This document shows positions 1 through 8,899 of a DNA stretch of 64,000 nucleotides, one piece after another. The DNA lies in the NCBI GenBank assembly GCA_910587635.1, contig CAJUNB010000038.1, positions 22,725 to 86,724 on the forward strand. The letters are read 5' to 3'. The stretch is from an uncultured Lachnospiraceae bacterium (GTDB lineage Bacteria; Bacillota; Clostridia; Lachnospirales; Lachnospiraceae). The position numbers and the translations under genes were made by a program. The notes under the pieces are model-generated. The model was not told the DNA's origin, made no database searches, and saw only the letters and a program-made list of their open reading frames with translations. The first letter of the stretch is position 1, and each line of letters starts with the position of its first letter.

Positions 1-709
1 CTGGAAGAATATCCAGTGCCGCTTCTGCGCAGGATAAAATGACAGCCAGGGGTGTACGAAGTTCGTGGGAAGCAGAGGCCACAAAACGATTTTGTTTTTT
101 ACGATTTTCTTCAATGGGATAGAGAAGTCTGCCTGTAAAAACCCAGGCAAATAACCAGAAGAAGAAAAAAGCAGCTATAATAATTACTAAAAAAAGAAGA
201 CGTTGACGGAAAATCTGACTTTTTACATCGGAAAGAGGGATAAGAAACAGCATTTCAAGAGGGGCATTATCTTCTGCTATCTGTATAACAAAACAATAAT
301 AGGGTTGTTCATCCTGAAATAAAAAACTTTTATACAGGCAGCGATACGAAAGAATATTTTCAGAAAAAGAAGATTCGTTTTCACAATAATAAAGCCAGGC
401 TTTTTCTAACAGCCAGGATATGTCTTCGGAATGTGAACTTTTATTATATAAAAAGGGCCTTTTATCGTCAAAGAGAGCGATATAATAGTTCCCTTTTCCT
501 TCCAGGCCGGCAAGCCATGCGGGCGTGATCATCATCTGCTGTTCCAGGTTGAGAGCGATTGTAGATATATCATTTTCCAGGGAGAGAACCCAGCTTTGCA
601 TCAGTGTTTTCTCCGATACATACAGATAGCACATGGTCATAGCGATCAAGATCAAAGTCGTGATACTGCCACTCAGTATTGTGAGACGAAACCGAATTTT
701 ATGAAACAT
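1..709 (-). CDS. Sensor histidine kinase, N-terminal part (cut by window edge)
   Basis: Reading leftward from ATG at 709, 236 codons stay open to the window edge. The protein starts with a short basic stretch and a membrane segment (about residues 8-28), then an extracellular sensor region of about 130 residues, a second very hydrophobic segment (about 163-185), and the dimerisation/phosphoacceptor box ASHELRTP with the likely phosphorylated His at residue 215. The catalytic ATPase domain lies outside the window. No HAMP domain is obvious between the second membrane segment and the H-box. The start overlaps the stop of the response regulator gene as TGATG, so the two are translationally coupled. 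This is the typical membrane partner of an OmpR-type regulator; the signal is unknown, but the divergent transporter operon is the obvious target. Confidence 0.85.
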   Translation of the reverse strand, partial: MFHKIRFRLTILSGSITTLILIAMTMCYLYVSEKTLMQSWVLSLENDISTIALNLEQQMMITPAWLAGLEGKGNYYIALFDDKRPFLYNKSSHSEDISWLLEKAWLYYCENESSFSENILSYRCLYKSFLFQDEQPYYCFVIQIAEDNAPLEMLFLIPLSDVKSQIFRQRLLFLVIIIAAFFFFWLFAWVFTGRLLYPIEENRKKQNRFVASASHELRTPLAVILSCAEAALDILP

Positions 710-1395
710 CAGTCGGATGCTCCTTTCGCAGTGAGCAAATAACCAATTCCTCGAACTGTTCTTATAATAAGGCTGCTATTTACAGTTTTCAGCCTTCGGC
801 GAAGAAAATGGATATAGTTATCGAGGTTTCCTTCTTCCACGTCGCTTTCCGGTCCCCAGACTTTTAGTAGAAGTGTGGAGCGGGAGAGGATCTGCTCGGG
901 ATTTCTGAGAAATATTTTCAGCAGGGTACTTTCCCGGCTGGACAGAGAACAGGCTCCGGCAGGTCCGGTGAGTACATTATTGTCTTCATTATAGGCGATG
1001 TCTTTCAATTGCAACAGATTGGACATATGTAATATGGGGGAACGCCTTGTAACGGAATGGATCCGTGCCAGAAGCTCTTCGAAAGCAAAGGGTTTTACAA
1101 GATAATCGTCGGCACCCAGTTCCAGCCCGGCGACTTTGTCCTGTAAAGAACCAAGTGCTGTAATGATAATAACAGGTATATAGATGTGTTCGTTCCGTAT
1201 GCTGTTCAGAACCTGAGTTCCATTTATATAGGGAAGCATTCTGTCCAGTAATATGACATCATGGATGTTCTGTTTTGCATAGTAGAGAGCATCTTCTCCG
1301 TCCAAGCAGGTATCCACATCATATCCTTTGGAAATAAGGTGTCGGGTCAGAGATTGATTCAGATGTTTGTCATCTTCTGCAAGTAAAATACGCAT
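709..1395 (-). CDS. OmpR/PhoB-family response regulator
   Basis: 228 residues, the usual length for the family. The receiver domain (1-about 120) has the acidic pair at D8/D9, phosphoacceptor D51 in ILLDRMLP, and the conserved Lys in LVKPF. The C-terminal winged-helix DNA-binding domain (about 130-225) ends with the family signature TVRGIGYLL. It is co-transcribed with the kinase gene (1-bp overlap) and divergent from the lipoprotein gene at 1568. The intergenic region has two pairs of TTAGAG-like direct repeats with 11-bp spacing, the arrangement OmpR-family dimers normally bind, so autoregulation and control of the transporter are inferred. Confidence 0.93.
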   Translation of the reverse strand: MRILLAEDDKHLNQSLTRHLISKGYDVDTCLDGEDALYYAKQNIHDVILLDRMLPYINGTQVLNSIRNEHIYIPVIIITALGSLQDKVAGLELGADDYLVKPFAFEELLARIHSVTRRSPILHMSNLLQLKDIAYNEDNNVLTGPAGACSLSSRESTLLKIFLRNPEQILSRSTLLLKVWGPESDVEEGNLDNYIHFLRRRLKTVNSSLIIRTVRGIGYLLTAKGASD

Positions 1396-1448
1396 GGTAT
1401 AGGAGACTCCTTACTTAATTATAAGTGATTATATTTTACCATACTTTT

Positions 1449-1498
1449 CTCTAAATATCTTCTAAGGAACAGAAAAACCCATTAGAGATTGTTTAGAG
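1449..1498. promoter_or_regulatory. Putative response-regulator operator (inverted pair of direct repeats)
   Basis: On the plus strand TTAGAG occurs at 1482-1487 and again at 1493-1498 (11-bp period). On the minus strand TTAGAA (1465-1460) and TTAGAG (1454-1449) have the same 11-bp period. The two pairs point away from each other around a centre near 1473. Direct repeats with 10-11 bp spacing are typical sites of OmpR/PhoB regulators, and this sits between such a regulator gene and the transporter operon. Binding by this regulator is inference. Confidence 0.6.
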
Positions 1499-1528
1499 GA
1501 ATCTGTGATAATGTCATTGCAGATGATC

Positions 1529-1534
1529 TATAAT
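1529..1534 (+). promoter_or_regulatory. Likely -10 box of the transporter operon
   Basis: A perfect TATAAT lies 34 bp before the lipoprotein start and 31 bp after the last operator repeat. There is no good -35 hexamer 17 bp upstream, which fits an activator-dependent promoter with the operator covering the -35 side. Weak evidence by itself. Confidence 0.4.
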
Positions 1535-1567
1535 AGAGACGAAACCGTTGACAGAAGGAGGAAGGAT

Positions 1568-3892
1568 ATGAACAGGAAATTTATAATAAAAAGGAGGATT
1601 GCACTGTTTTTGGCTGCTTTGCTGATATTTGTGGCACCAGGCTGCGGCAGAGAAAATACAGGCGGGAATCAGGGAGCAGTGCCTGAAGATGTGAAAAGCA
1701 GTACAGCGCAGCAAGAGGATACGGATGCGGGCGGCATAGGACGTTATATGGATGAAACTGTTTTTCAGTCGGAGGCGGATCTGATAGATCAGGTGCAGTC
1801 GCAGGTTACGGAGAATGGAGAGCTTATATTTTTGAACTGTCCTTCCGGTCAGAAATTTATATCAGAAGATAACGGCAATACATGGGAAAATGCAATAGAA
1901 AGGGAACTGGTGACTTTTACGGAAAAAAATTATGTCATTGCTGCGGCGATAGCGAAAGATGGAACATTGGCAATGGTCAGCATGGAAAGTGGAGATGATG
2001 AAGGAGAAAAGAAATACCCTCTGTACATTTACGATAAAAACGGTGAACTGAAAGAGATTCCGTTGGAATTACCGGGAGAGGACATGCATTTAAATGATCT
2101 GACATTCGGAGAAGATGGTTGTCTGCTGGCCAGCGTGATGGGGGATACTTCTGTCTATGAGATCGATCTGCAAAACGGCAGCAGTAAAAAACTGGTAGAT
2201 ATTCCCGACAGAGCAGATGTGATGTACTGTAAAGATGGAATACTGCTGTGTGGTACTTTCTCCGGCATTTATTTGTATGATTTGAAAAACAGTGGTTTTA
2301 TAGAAGATAAGGTGCTGGATAGCTTTATAAAAGAAAATAAACTTTCTGTAGAATGGACGGGAGGCGGTTACACCAATTTTACCTTTTTAGGAGAAGATCA
2401 TGCGGTCTATATAGCAGGGGAAACGGGACTGTACCGCCATGTCATCGGTGGCAGTACCATAGAGCAGATCATTGATGGAAGTCTCTCTTCTCTGGGAGAT
2501 CCCTCTCATAATATTATGTCGGTATTGCCCAGCAGTGATACAGAATTTTTTGTAATGTTCAATGACGGAAGCATAAACAGATTTTCTTACGAAGCCAATG
2601 TATCCACAGTGCCACGGGATAAGCTGACCGTGTACAGCCTGGAGGAGAATGAGACAGTGAAACAGGCGATTTCGTCATATCAGGCCATAACTCCCGGTAT
2701 TCATGTGGATTATAGAATCGGTATGAATGATGAGAGTGTGACAAGAGAAGATGCATTGAAGAAATTGAATACAGAGTTACTTAGCGGCAGCGGTCCGGAC
2801 ATTCTGATACTGGATGGTATCAATATTGACGTTTATGCTGAGAAAGGCGTACTAACTGACCTGTCAGATGTTGTAAAAGAGGCAGACAGCAAGGGAGGCC
2901 TTTATACAAATCTGATTGCTCCTTTTTATCAGGGAGAACAGTTATATGCGTTACCGGTTCAGTTTGGGATACCTGTATTGGCGGGGCATGAAACTGCTGT
3001 TAGGAACATTACTGATTATACGACATTTGCAGATATGACAGAAAGAGCCAGGAAAGAATACCCGGAAGGAGATCTGCTGGGTGTTTATTCGGAATCGGGT
3101 TTGATAAAGAGACTATACTCTGTCTGTGCTCCTTCCTGGAAGGATAACAACGGAAATCTGGATAAGAACAGGATAAAGGAATTTCTTGTTCAGACAAAGC
3201 GAATCTATGATGCGCAGATGAATGGGACGCCCCAGAAGTATATCGATGCTTACAGAGAAAATGCGGAAGAATATGCTCCTTATGAGAATAGTGCCTATTT
3301 CCGCATGCTTTCTCTTGGAAATTACTATATGGGGGATAGCCCGTTCGGTCATGGTGAAGTAATTAATGAATATGGATATATGGAATTATTGTCATCTGTA
3401 AAAATAAAAGGTTTTGAAGATACGGTATATGGACTCATGAATGGACAGGCACAGAATATTTATCATCCGGCGACGATAGTCGGTGTCAATGCTGCTTCGG
3501 AAAATGGAGAGCAGGCAAAGGACTTTATCCGTACGATGATGGGGAGTTCTGTTCAGGATGTGTTACAGACCGGTCTGCCGATCAATAGAGAGTCATTGAA
3601 GGAATTATTTGCATACGATGAAGCAGATCTGGGAGAAGATGGGGCGCTCTCTTATATCAGCAGTACCTCTGAAGATGGACGGGAAATTGAGTATGCTATT
3701 TATCCTGCTTCTCAGGAAGATATCGAAAGACTGGAAAGCTGGATCGAAAAGCTGGAGACACCTTATCTGCAAGATGCAGTGTTGGAAGATGCTGTATTGG
3801 CAGGAGGAATATCGTATTTAAAAGGTGATCAGGATGTGGATGCAGCGGTACAGGAGATTGAAAACAAAGTAGCAATCTACCTGGCTGAATAA
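1568..3892 (+). CDS. Solute-binding lipoprotein with N-terminal beta-propeller-like region
   Basis: ATG at 1568 is preferred over the earlier in-frame ATG at 1505 because AGGAGG stands just upstream (about 1556-1561) and the protein then opens with a clean lipoprotein signal: basic MNRKFIIKRR, hydrophobic core, and lipobox APGC with the lipidated Cys at residue 26. The mature protein (774 residues in all) has two parts. Residues about 30-345 show repeated beta-rich blades, including the Asp-box-like EDNGNTWE, as in YCF48/sialidase-type propellers. Residues about 355-770 resemble family-1 extracellular solute-binding proteins (DILILDG, GVLTDLSDVV, YALPVQFGIPVL). It is about twice the usual length for a sugar-binding protein. 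Two MalF/MalG-like permease genes follow, so it probably delivers an oligosaccharide or similar ligand. The propeller could bind wall or glycan; the ligand is unknown. Confidence 0.85.
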   Translation: MNRKFIIKRRIALFLAALLIFVAPGCGRENTGGNQGAVPEDVKSSTAQQEDTDAGGIGRYMDETVFQSEADLIDQVQSQVTENGELIFLNCPSGQKFISEDNGNTWENAIERELVTFTEKNYVIAAAIAKDGTLAMVSMESGDDEGEKKYPLYIYDKNGELKEIPLELPGEDMHLNDLTFGEDGCLLASVMGDTSVYEIDLQNGSSKKLVDIPDRADVMYCKDGILLCGTFSGIYLYDLKNSGFIEDKVLDSFIKENKLSVEWTGGGYTNFTFLGEDHAVYIAGETGLYRHVIGGSTIEQIIDGSLSSLGDPSHNIMSVLPSSDTEFFVMFNDGSINRFSYEANVSTVPRDKLTVYSLEENETVKQAISSYQAITPGIHVDYRIGMNDESVTREDALKKLNTELLSGSGPDILILDGINIDVYAEKGVLTDLSDVVKEADSKGGLYTNLIAPFYQGEQLYALPVQFGIPVLAGHETAVRNITDYTTFADMTERARKEYPEGDLLGVYSESGLIKRLYSVCAPSWKDNNGNLDKNRIKEFLVQTKRIYDAQMNGTPQKYIDAYRENAEEYAPYENSAYFRMLSLGNYYMGDSPFGHGEVINEYGYMELLSSVKIKGFEDTVYGLMNGQAQNIYHPATIVGVNAASENGEQAKDFIRTMMGSSVQDVLQTGLPINRESLKELFAYDEADLGEDGALSYISSTSEDGREIEYAIYPASQEDIERLESWIEKLETPYLQDAVLEDAVLAGGISYLKGDQDVDAAVQEIENKVAIYLAE

Positions 3893-3919
3893 CAAAGAAG
3901 CGATTGTGGGAAAACAGGC

Positions 3920-4705
3920 ATGGGGAAAAGAAAACATAAAGAAATCAGTTCTTTTCTGGGGTTTTTGAGTATCAGTTTGTGTGGTGTGGGAATTTTTGTG
4001 TTGATTCCTTTCTCGGATGTGGTAGGGCGCTCCTTTATGACAGTAATGTCAGGAAAATGGGTCGGATTTAAAAATTATAAAACAGTCATAAATAATGAAG
4101 CTTTTCGATTGGCCGTTGCAAATACAGTGAAATTTGTGGGAGTTGCCATACCACTGTTGATCGTGATCGGGCTGTCAGCAGCTCTTGTACTCAGTAAGTT
4201 ACAGAATGTACAAGTGATTAAGAGCCTGTATCTGTTTCCTATGGCCATGCCTACAGCGACCGTAGTCATTGTGTGGAGAATGTTTTTTTATAAGCAGGAT
4301 TTTACCAGTCTTGTAGTCAGTTATCTGTGGAAGAATACGGGATATATCATCGTACTCTGGCTGGCCGGTTTATGGTCAATTCCGGGAGAACTGACAGAGG
4401 CTGCCAGAGTGGATGGCGCCAATGGATTACAGTGCTTTTTATTTGTGAAACTCCCATGTTTAAAAGGAAGTTTGGGGACTATTGTAATAATTTCTTTTTT
4501 AAATGCCATGAAAATTTATCGGGAGGCCTATCTTGTAGCGGGGGCCTACCCAGGGCAGGATATTTATTTGTTACAGCATGTTTTTAATAACTGGTATGTG
4601 AATCTGGAATTTGACAAAATGGCGGCAGCTACGGTATTGGTGGCAGGTGTGTTGTTTTTTATCATATTACCGTTTCTCTCCTGGCAGAAAACAGAAAAGG
4701 TCTGA
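3920..4705 (+). CDS. ABC transporter permease, MalF/UgpA type
   Basis: 261 residues with about six membrane helices. The cytoplasmic EAA loop is clear in the C-terminal half: GELTEAARVDGANG, the docking site for the ATPase. It is shorter than MalF, like the Firmicute sugar permeases. The ribosome binding site is poor (GTGGGAAAACAGGC before the ATG), so the start is likely but not certain. It stands between the solute-binding lipoprotein (27 bp upstream) and the second permease (2 bp downstream). No ATPase gene is present in the operon; in Firmicutes such CUT1-type transporters commonly share an MsmK/UgpC-type ATPase encoded elsewhere. Confidence 0.9.
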   Translation: MGKRKHKEISSFLGFLSISLCGVGIFVLIPFSDVVGRSFMTVMSGKWVGFKNYKTVINNEAFRLAVANTVKFVGVAIPLLIVIGLSAALVLSKLQNVQVIKSLYLFPMAMPTATVVIVWRMFFYKQDFTSLVVSYLWKNTGYIIVLWLAGLWSIPGELTEAARVDGANGLQCFLFVKLPCLKGSLGTIVIISFLNAMKIYREAYLVAGAYPGQDIYLLQHVFNNWYVNLEFDKMAAATVLVAGVLFFIILPFLSWQKTEKV

Positions 4706-4707
4706 AG

Positions 4708-5583
4708 ATGCAGCAATACAGAAGGAAAAAATATGCACAGTCAGCAATAAAAGCAGTGATAAATATATTGTTTGCAGGAGCAGGTGTATTGATATGTATC
4801 CCTGTAGCCCTCATCGTGACCGGTTCGGTTATGGGAGAAATGGATTTGATGGAATGTCTGGCACCGGTTTTTGAACAGGGAAGAGGGTTTGTGACCTGGA
4901 AACTGATTCCGGGATATCCTACGGTAGAGCATTATAGCAGGCTGCTTTTGTATTCTCCGGATTTTTTTGTTCTGTTCTGGAACAGTGTGAAACTGACAGG
5001 GTTAATTCTGGCGGGGCAGATGCTGGCAGGGACTCCGGCGGCCTGGGCATTTGCTGTCTATCGGACAAAAGGAAGGGATATATTATTTACACTCTATATC
5101 GTTTTGATGCTGCTCCCTTTCCAGGTGACAATGCTGTCATCTTATCTGACTTTAAACAGGCTGGCGCTGTTGAATACCCATCTGGCAGTTATCCTGCCGG
5201 CGATCTTTCATACTTTTCCTGTTTTTATTATGTACAGTGGGTTTCGGTCTATTCCGCGGGACTTGATAGATGCGGCGCGTATTGACGGGGCGGGAGAGTT
5301 TACTATTTTTATGAAAATAGGGCTGTTACTTGGCAGAGATGGTGTGTTGTCGGCGCTGGTACTTGGATTTTTAGAATACTGGAATATGATAGAACAGCCC
5401 TATGCTTTCCTGGAAGACAAATTTCTATGGCCTATATCACTCTATTTGCCGGAGATTACATGGAAACAGGCAGGATTTGCTTTCAGTGCATCGGTTCTCA
5501 TGCTGGTACCTTCCGTCTTTGTATTTATCATGGGGCAGGACTATCTGGAACAGGGGATTGTGTATTCGGGCCTGAAATACTGA
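4708..5583 (+). CDS. ABC transporter permease, MalG/UgpE type
   Basis: 291 residues with an N-terminal helix (about 15-38), a large outer loop, and five further helices. The EAA motif reads PRDLIDAARIDGAGE, typical of CUT1 MalG-type subunits. The gene starts 2 bp after its partner permease, so the pair is translationally coupled and should form the heterodimeric membrane channel. The neighbour downstream is a membrane fusion protein, which is not a usual component of an uptake transporter. Confidence 0.9.
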   Translation: MQQYRRKKYAQSAIKAVINILFAGAGVLICIPVALIVTGSVMGEMDLMECLAPVFEQGRGFVTWKLIPGYPTVEHYSRLLLYSPDFFVLFWNSVKLTGLILAGQMLAGTPAAWAFAVYRTKGRDILFTLYIVLMLLPFQVTMLSSYLTLNRLALLNTHLAVILPAIFHTFPVFIMYSGFRSIPRDLIDAARIDGAGEFTIFMKIGLLLGRDGVLSALVLGFLEYWNMIEQPYAFLEDKFLWPISLYLPEITWKQAGFAFSASVLMLVPSVFVFIMGQDYLEQGIVYSGLKY

Positions 5584-5613
5584 TCGGCAGGAAGGACAGA
5601 GGAAGGGAGCAAA

Positions 5614-7347
5614 ATGATAGAGATGGAAAGTGAAGAAAAAAGAGTCCATCAGGAGAAAATGAAAAAATGGGGATGTAGACTTGTTATATTCTTTGTTTTC
5701 ATGTGGATATGTACGATTGTTTCCAAAAGTATCTATATTTCCAGACTGCCTCAGGTCAAAGCGCAGACAATGGAAAAAAAGTATGTGGAACATGTGGTGA
5801 AAGTAGAAGGTATTACAGTGGCAGGAGGGCAGAAAGCTTTTCATGTGCTGCCGGGACTCCGTATTGAAAAACTGTATGTACAGGATGGGGACAGGGTGGA
5901 AGCCGGAACTGTCCTTTTCTGTCTCGATATGAAAGAGCTTGCTGCTGTTATAGAAGAAAAAGAAATAGAACTTGCAGAGCTGAAGTTCCGTCTGACAGAT
6001 GAACAGAGAGAACGCCTCCGGGCGTCTCAGGAGAGGGATGTTGCGGTTATCTGGGCGATGGAAGACTATGAGTTTGCAGATCGGGAAACGGGAACCGCCT
6101 TGGAGCGTGCAGAAGAGGAGTTGAAAAGAGCAGAAAAAGAATTGGCAGAGCATTTGGCTGAAGAGAAAGTGCAGACTTCAGACAGTGATCGGGAGAAGGC
6201 ATGGGACGATTATAGTGACTGGAAAGATATGGAGTATAATGTTTCTAATCAAATAAGGAAAAAAGAGCGGGAAATACAGGATTTGGAGGAGAAAGTGGCA
6301 GTACTTCGAGAAGAAGCCAGAAAAGAAGAGGGGGGCAAAGATGAAGGAGGCGGAAAGGAAGAAGACACCGGGAAAGAAGAAGATACAGAAAAAGCTATGA
6401 TTACAGGGGAAACGGAATTATCTGAAACAGAACAGGCTTTGAGAAAGGCAAAACAAGAATTGTCTGCCTTGCAGGACGAAAGGGCAAAGCTGGAGAAAGA
6501 GGCAGTGTCCAAACCGGATTATTCAGAAGAAGAGGCCGAATATGATATGTGGCGGCAGGAAAAGGAAGTATTGGAGGAGAAAATAAGACAGGCTCAGGAA
6601 AAACTGGAAGATGCCAAATTTGCAAGAGAAAAAAATCTGAAAGAAAAGATACGTGGGATTGCCAGTGCCCAGTTGCCGCCGGTGGAAGATTCTACAATAG
6701 AATTGTACGAATTGGAAATCGGACAGATACAAAAACAACTGGATGAACTGTACGTATTGAGGACCCAGAATGGAGAGATGAAATCGGACAGTGAAGGAAT
6801 TATCTCCTCTATGAAAATCGAAGCAGGGAGCAGGACAGGGGACGGAGCCGCTTTTTTATTGACAGATGATGAAGTGGCCTGCCAGTTTAAATGCAGTATT
6901 ACAAAAGAACAGGGAAAATACGTACATTTGGGGGATAGTCTGGAATTGAAACTGGACGGCAGGGTAATAGAAGTGACAGCTGATTATGTAACAGAAAATA
7001 ACGGGAGTGGCTATGATATCATATGTCGCCTCCCAGAAGGCACAGGGCAGCCCGGAATGGGAGGCACCATAAGCAGAACCGTACAGGGAGATCTTTATGA
7101 GACAGTTATTCCGGTGGAAGCAATTTACCAGGAGAGCGGTATCAGTTATGTATATACATTAAATGAAAGAACAGGTATTCTCGGGAATGAATTATATGTA
7201 GATAAATTGAAAGTGCGCCTGTCTGATCAGAATGAAGTGTATGCCGCTATTGAACCGGGTATACTGGGGACAGACAGTAGGATTATTACATTTTGTTCGG
7301 AAGAGCTGAAGCCGGGGGAGATTGTAAGAGAAGCACAGTCATTTTGA
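5614..7347 (+). CDS. HlyD-like membrane fusion/adaptor protein with long coiled coil
   Basis: 577 residues, start supported by GGAAGGGAG about 7 bp upstream. A single membrane segment (about 22-42) is followed by a half barrel-sandwich (lipoyl-like) hairpin (about 60-108: VKVEGITVA... VQDGDRVEAGTVLF), a very long charged coiled coil (about 110-385) broken by a Gly/Lys/Glu-rich low-complexity stretch (about 227-262), the second half of the hairpin (SEGIISSMKIEAGSRTG) and a beta-rich C-terminal part. This is the architecture of HlyD/MacA-type adaptors. Such proteins normally pair with an export ATPase/permease, but the nearby transporter is of the sugar-uptake type. It is the last gene of the operon; the next gene has its own promoter. 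Its role is unknown. Confidence 0.8.
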   Translation: MIEMESEEKRVHQEKMKKWGCRLVIFFVFMWICTIVSKSIYISRLPQVKAQTMEKKYVEHVVKVEGITVAGGQKAFHVLPGLRIEKLYVQDGDRVEAGTVLFCLDMKELAAVIEEKEIELAELKFRLTDEQRERLRASQERDVAVIWAMEDYEFADRETGTALERAEEELKRAEKELAEHLAEEKVQTSDSDREKAWDDYSDWKDMEYNVSNQIRKKEREIQDLEEKVAVLREEARKEEGGKDEGGGKEEDTGKEEDTEKAMITGETELSETEQALRKAKQELSALQDERAKLEKEAVSKPDYSEEEAEYDMWRQEKEVLEEKIRQAQEKLEDAKFAREKNLKEKIRGIASAQLPPVEDSTIELYELEIGQIQKQLDELYVLRTQNGEMKSDSEGIISSMKIEAGSRTGDGAAFLLTDDEVACQFKCSITKEQGKYVHLGDSLELKLDGRVIEVTADYVTENNGSGYDIICRLPEGTGQPGMGGTISRTVQGDLYETVIPVEAIYQESGISYVYTLNERTGILGNELYVDKLKVRLSDQNEVYAAIEPGILGTDSRIITFCSEELKPGEIVREAQSF

Positions 7348-7373
7348 TTTTTCCTGTTCTGACGGGTTATTTC

Positions 7374-7402
7374 TTGAAAAACAGGGCAGGATATATTATA
7401 AT
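7374..7402 (+). promoter_or_regulatory. Sigma-A type promoter for ugd
   Basis: TTGAAA at 7374-7379 and TATAAT at 7397-7402 are separated by exactly 17 bp. The transcript would start near 7410, about 75 bp before the ugd start codon. Confidence 0.75.
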
Positions 7403-7483
7403 ATCACTACCCTCAGTGAACCAGGGGGGCCGATACAGAAACAATAATACGGCAGCCGAAAGAAAAACAGGGAGACAAATAAG

Positions 7484-8806
7484 ATGAAGATAGCAGTAGC
7501 AGGAACAGGTTATGTGGGACTTGTCACAGGGGTATGTCTTTCAGAACATGGACATACAGTGACCTGTGTGGATGTGGATGAGAACAAGGTAAAGATGATG
7601 GAGGGGGGAAAATCTCCGATCTATGAGCCTGGGCTGGAAGAGATGATGGTCAGAAACATGGATCACCTTCATTTTACCACAGATTATAAAAAGGCATACG
7701 TGGACGCAGATGTTATTATTATTGCAGTGGGGACACCGGAGAAAAAAGATGGTTCTGCAAATCTTGCCTTTGTATTTAGTGTTGCCGTACAGATTGCAGA
7801 GAGCATCAGCAAAGAATGTGTTGTGATTGTAAAGTCTACAGTTCCTATTGGGACGAATGATGATGTGGAGAAAATACTGAACGAAAATCCTGCCTGTCTG
7901 AAAGTGCATGTGGCTTCCAACCCGGAATTTCTGGCACAGGGCACGGCAGTGCCGGATACGATGCACGCATCCCGTATTGTACTTGGTGTGAATGATGATT
8001 TTGCGAAAGAAAAGCTGTTGGAAATGTATAAAGATTTTGATGCACCTGTTATGGTTTGCAACAGAAGAAGCGCAGAGATGATTAAATATGCTTCCAACGA
8101 TTTTCTGGCTTTGAAAATTTCCTATATGAATGAGATTGCGAATCTGTGTGAAGCCATTGGTGCCAATGTGGAAGAAGTGGCCAAAGGTATGGGATTTGAC
8201 GAAAGAATTGGCAAGCGGTTTTTACATGCAGGTATCGGCTATGGAGGTTCCTGTTTCCCAAAGGATACGAAAGCGCTGCACCATCTCTCTGCCGTGAACG
8301 GATGTGAGATGAAAACGGTAAAGGCGGCGATCGAAGTAAATGAGGGACAAAAATACAAACTGTCCAAGAAAGCGAGAAAATATTATCCCGATTACAACGG
8401 TCTGAATATTGCTGTACTGGGACTTACTTTCAAACCGGGTACGGATGATCTCCGGGAAGCCCCTTCCCTTGTGAATGTACCGGTGTTTCTGGAAGATGGG
8501 GCAAATGTAATGGCCTGGGACCCGGTCGGTGTGGAGAATTTTAAGAAGCGGATTCCCGATGAGCATATTACGTACTGTGAGACAGTAGAAGAGGCGTTAA
8601 AAAATGCAGATATTTGCTTTATTTTCACAGAGTGGAAGGAAGTAAGGGAACTGGATCTGAATCAGTATGCCAAGCTGATGCGTCGACCTATCGTTATGGA
8701 TGGACGTAACTGCTATCAGCTGGAAGAGGTCAAAAAGGTTCCGATTTTGTATGAAAGCATAGGACGGGAAGCTGTGGACAACCGGCCGGAGATGCACCGG
8801 ATATGA
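7484..8806 (+). CDS. ugd: UDP-glucose 6-dehydrogenase
   Basis: 440 residues. It oxidises UDP-glucose to UDP-glucuronate in two NAD-dependent steps in the cytoplasm. The N-terminal Rossmann domain begins MKIAVAGTGYVGLVTG; the catalytic Cys is C257 in GYGGSCFPKDTKAL; the C-terminal nucleotide-sugar-binding domain has LGLTFKPGTDDLREAPS. All three motifs and the length match the Ugd/TuaD family. It has its own promoter and terminator, so it is a single-gene unit beside the glycan locus and probably supplies glucuronate for it. It differs clearly from the TviB-type enzyme at 56452, which uses N-acetylated sugars. Confidence 0.96.
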   Translation: MKIAVAGTGYVGLVTGVCLSEHGHTVTCVDVDENKVKMMEGGKSPIYEPGLEEMMVRNMDHLHFTTDYKKAYVDADVIIIAVGTPEKKDGSANLAFVFSVAVQIAESISKECVVIVKSTVPIGTNDDVEKILNENPACLKVHVASNPEFLAQGTAVPDTMHASRIVLGVNDDFAKEKLLEMYKDFDAPVMVCNRRSAEMIKYASNDFLALKISYMNEIANLCEAIGANVEEVAKGMGFDERIGKRFLHAGIGYGGSCFPKDTKALHHLSAVNGCEMKTVKAAIEVNEGQKYKLSKKARKYYPDYNGLNIAVLGLTFKPGTDDLREAPSLVNVPVFLEDGANVMAWDPVGVENFKKRIPDEHITYCETVEEALKNADICFIFTEWKEVRELDLNQYAKLMRRPIVMDGRNCYQLEEVKKVPILYESIGREAVDNRPEMHRI

Positions 8807-8815
8807 TGATGTCAA

Positions 8816-8845
8816 AAGAGCTCTGTGGAAACAGAGTTCTTTTTT
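8816..8845 (+). terminator. Rho-independent terminator of ugd
   Basis: An 11-bp stem (8816-8826 with 8831-8841, one G-T pair) with a GGAA tetraloop runs straight into a T-run at 8840-8845, just after the ugd stop codon. Confidence 0.9.
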
Positions 8846-8886
8846 ATTCTACAGGAAACTGCTTCGCAATTTCCTGTAGAATAAAA
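8842..8886. repeat. Perfect 17-bp inverted repeat; bidirectional terminator-like hairpin
   Basis: The arms 8842-8858 and 8870-8886 are perfectly complementary (TTTTATTCTACAGGAAA and its reverse complement), with an 11-bp loop that itself can pair as TGC/GCA. T-rich flanks on both strands make it a plausible terminator for both ugd and the convergent CotH gene. A shorter relative with the same ACAGGAAA core and TGCTTC loop is found at 11725-11750, on the other side of the minus-strand gene pair. Confidence 0.8.
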
Positions 8887-8899
8887 ATAATATGCATAC

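Noticed and set aside
5437..6153. 238-codon minus-strand frame
   Set aside because: Antisense to the second permease and the HlyD-like gene; Phe/Cys/His-rich, no motif.
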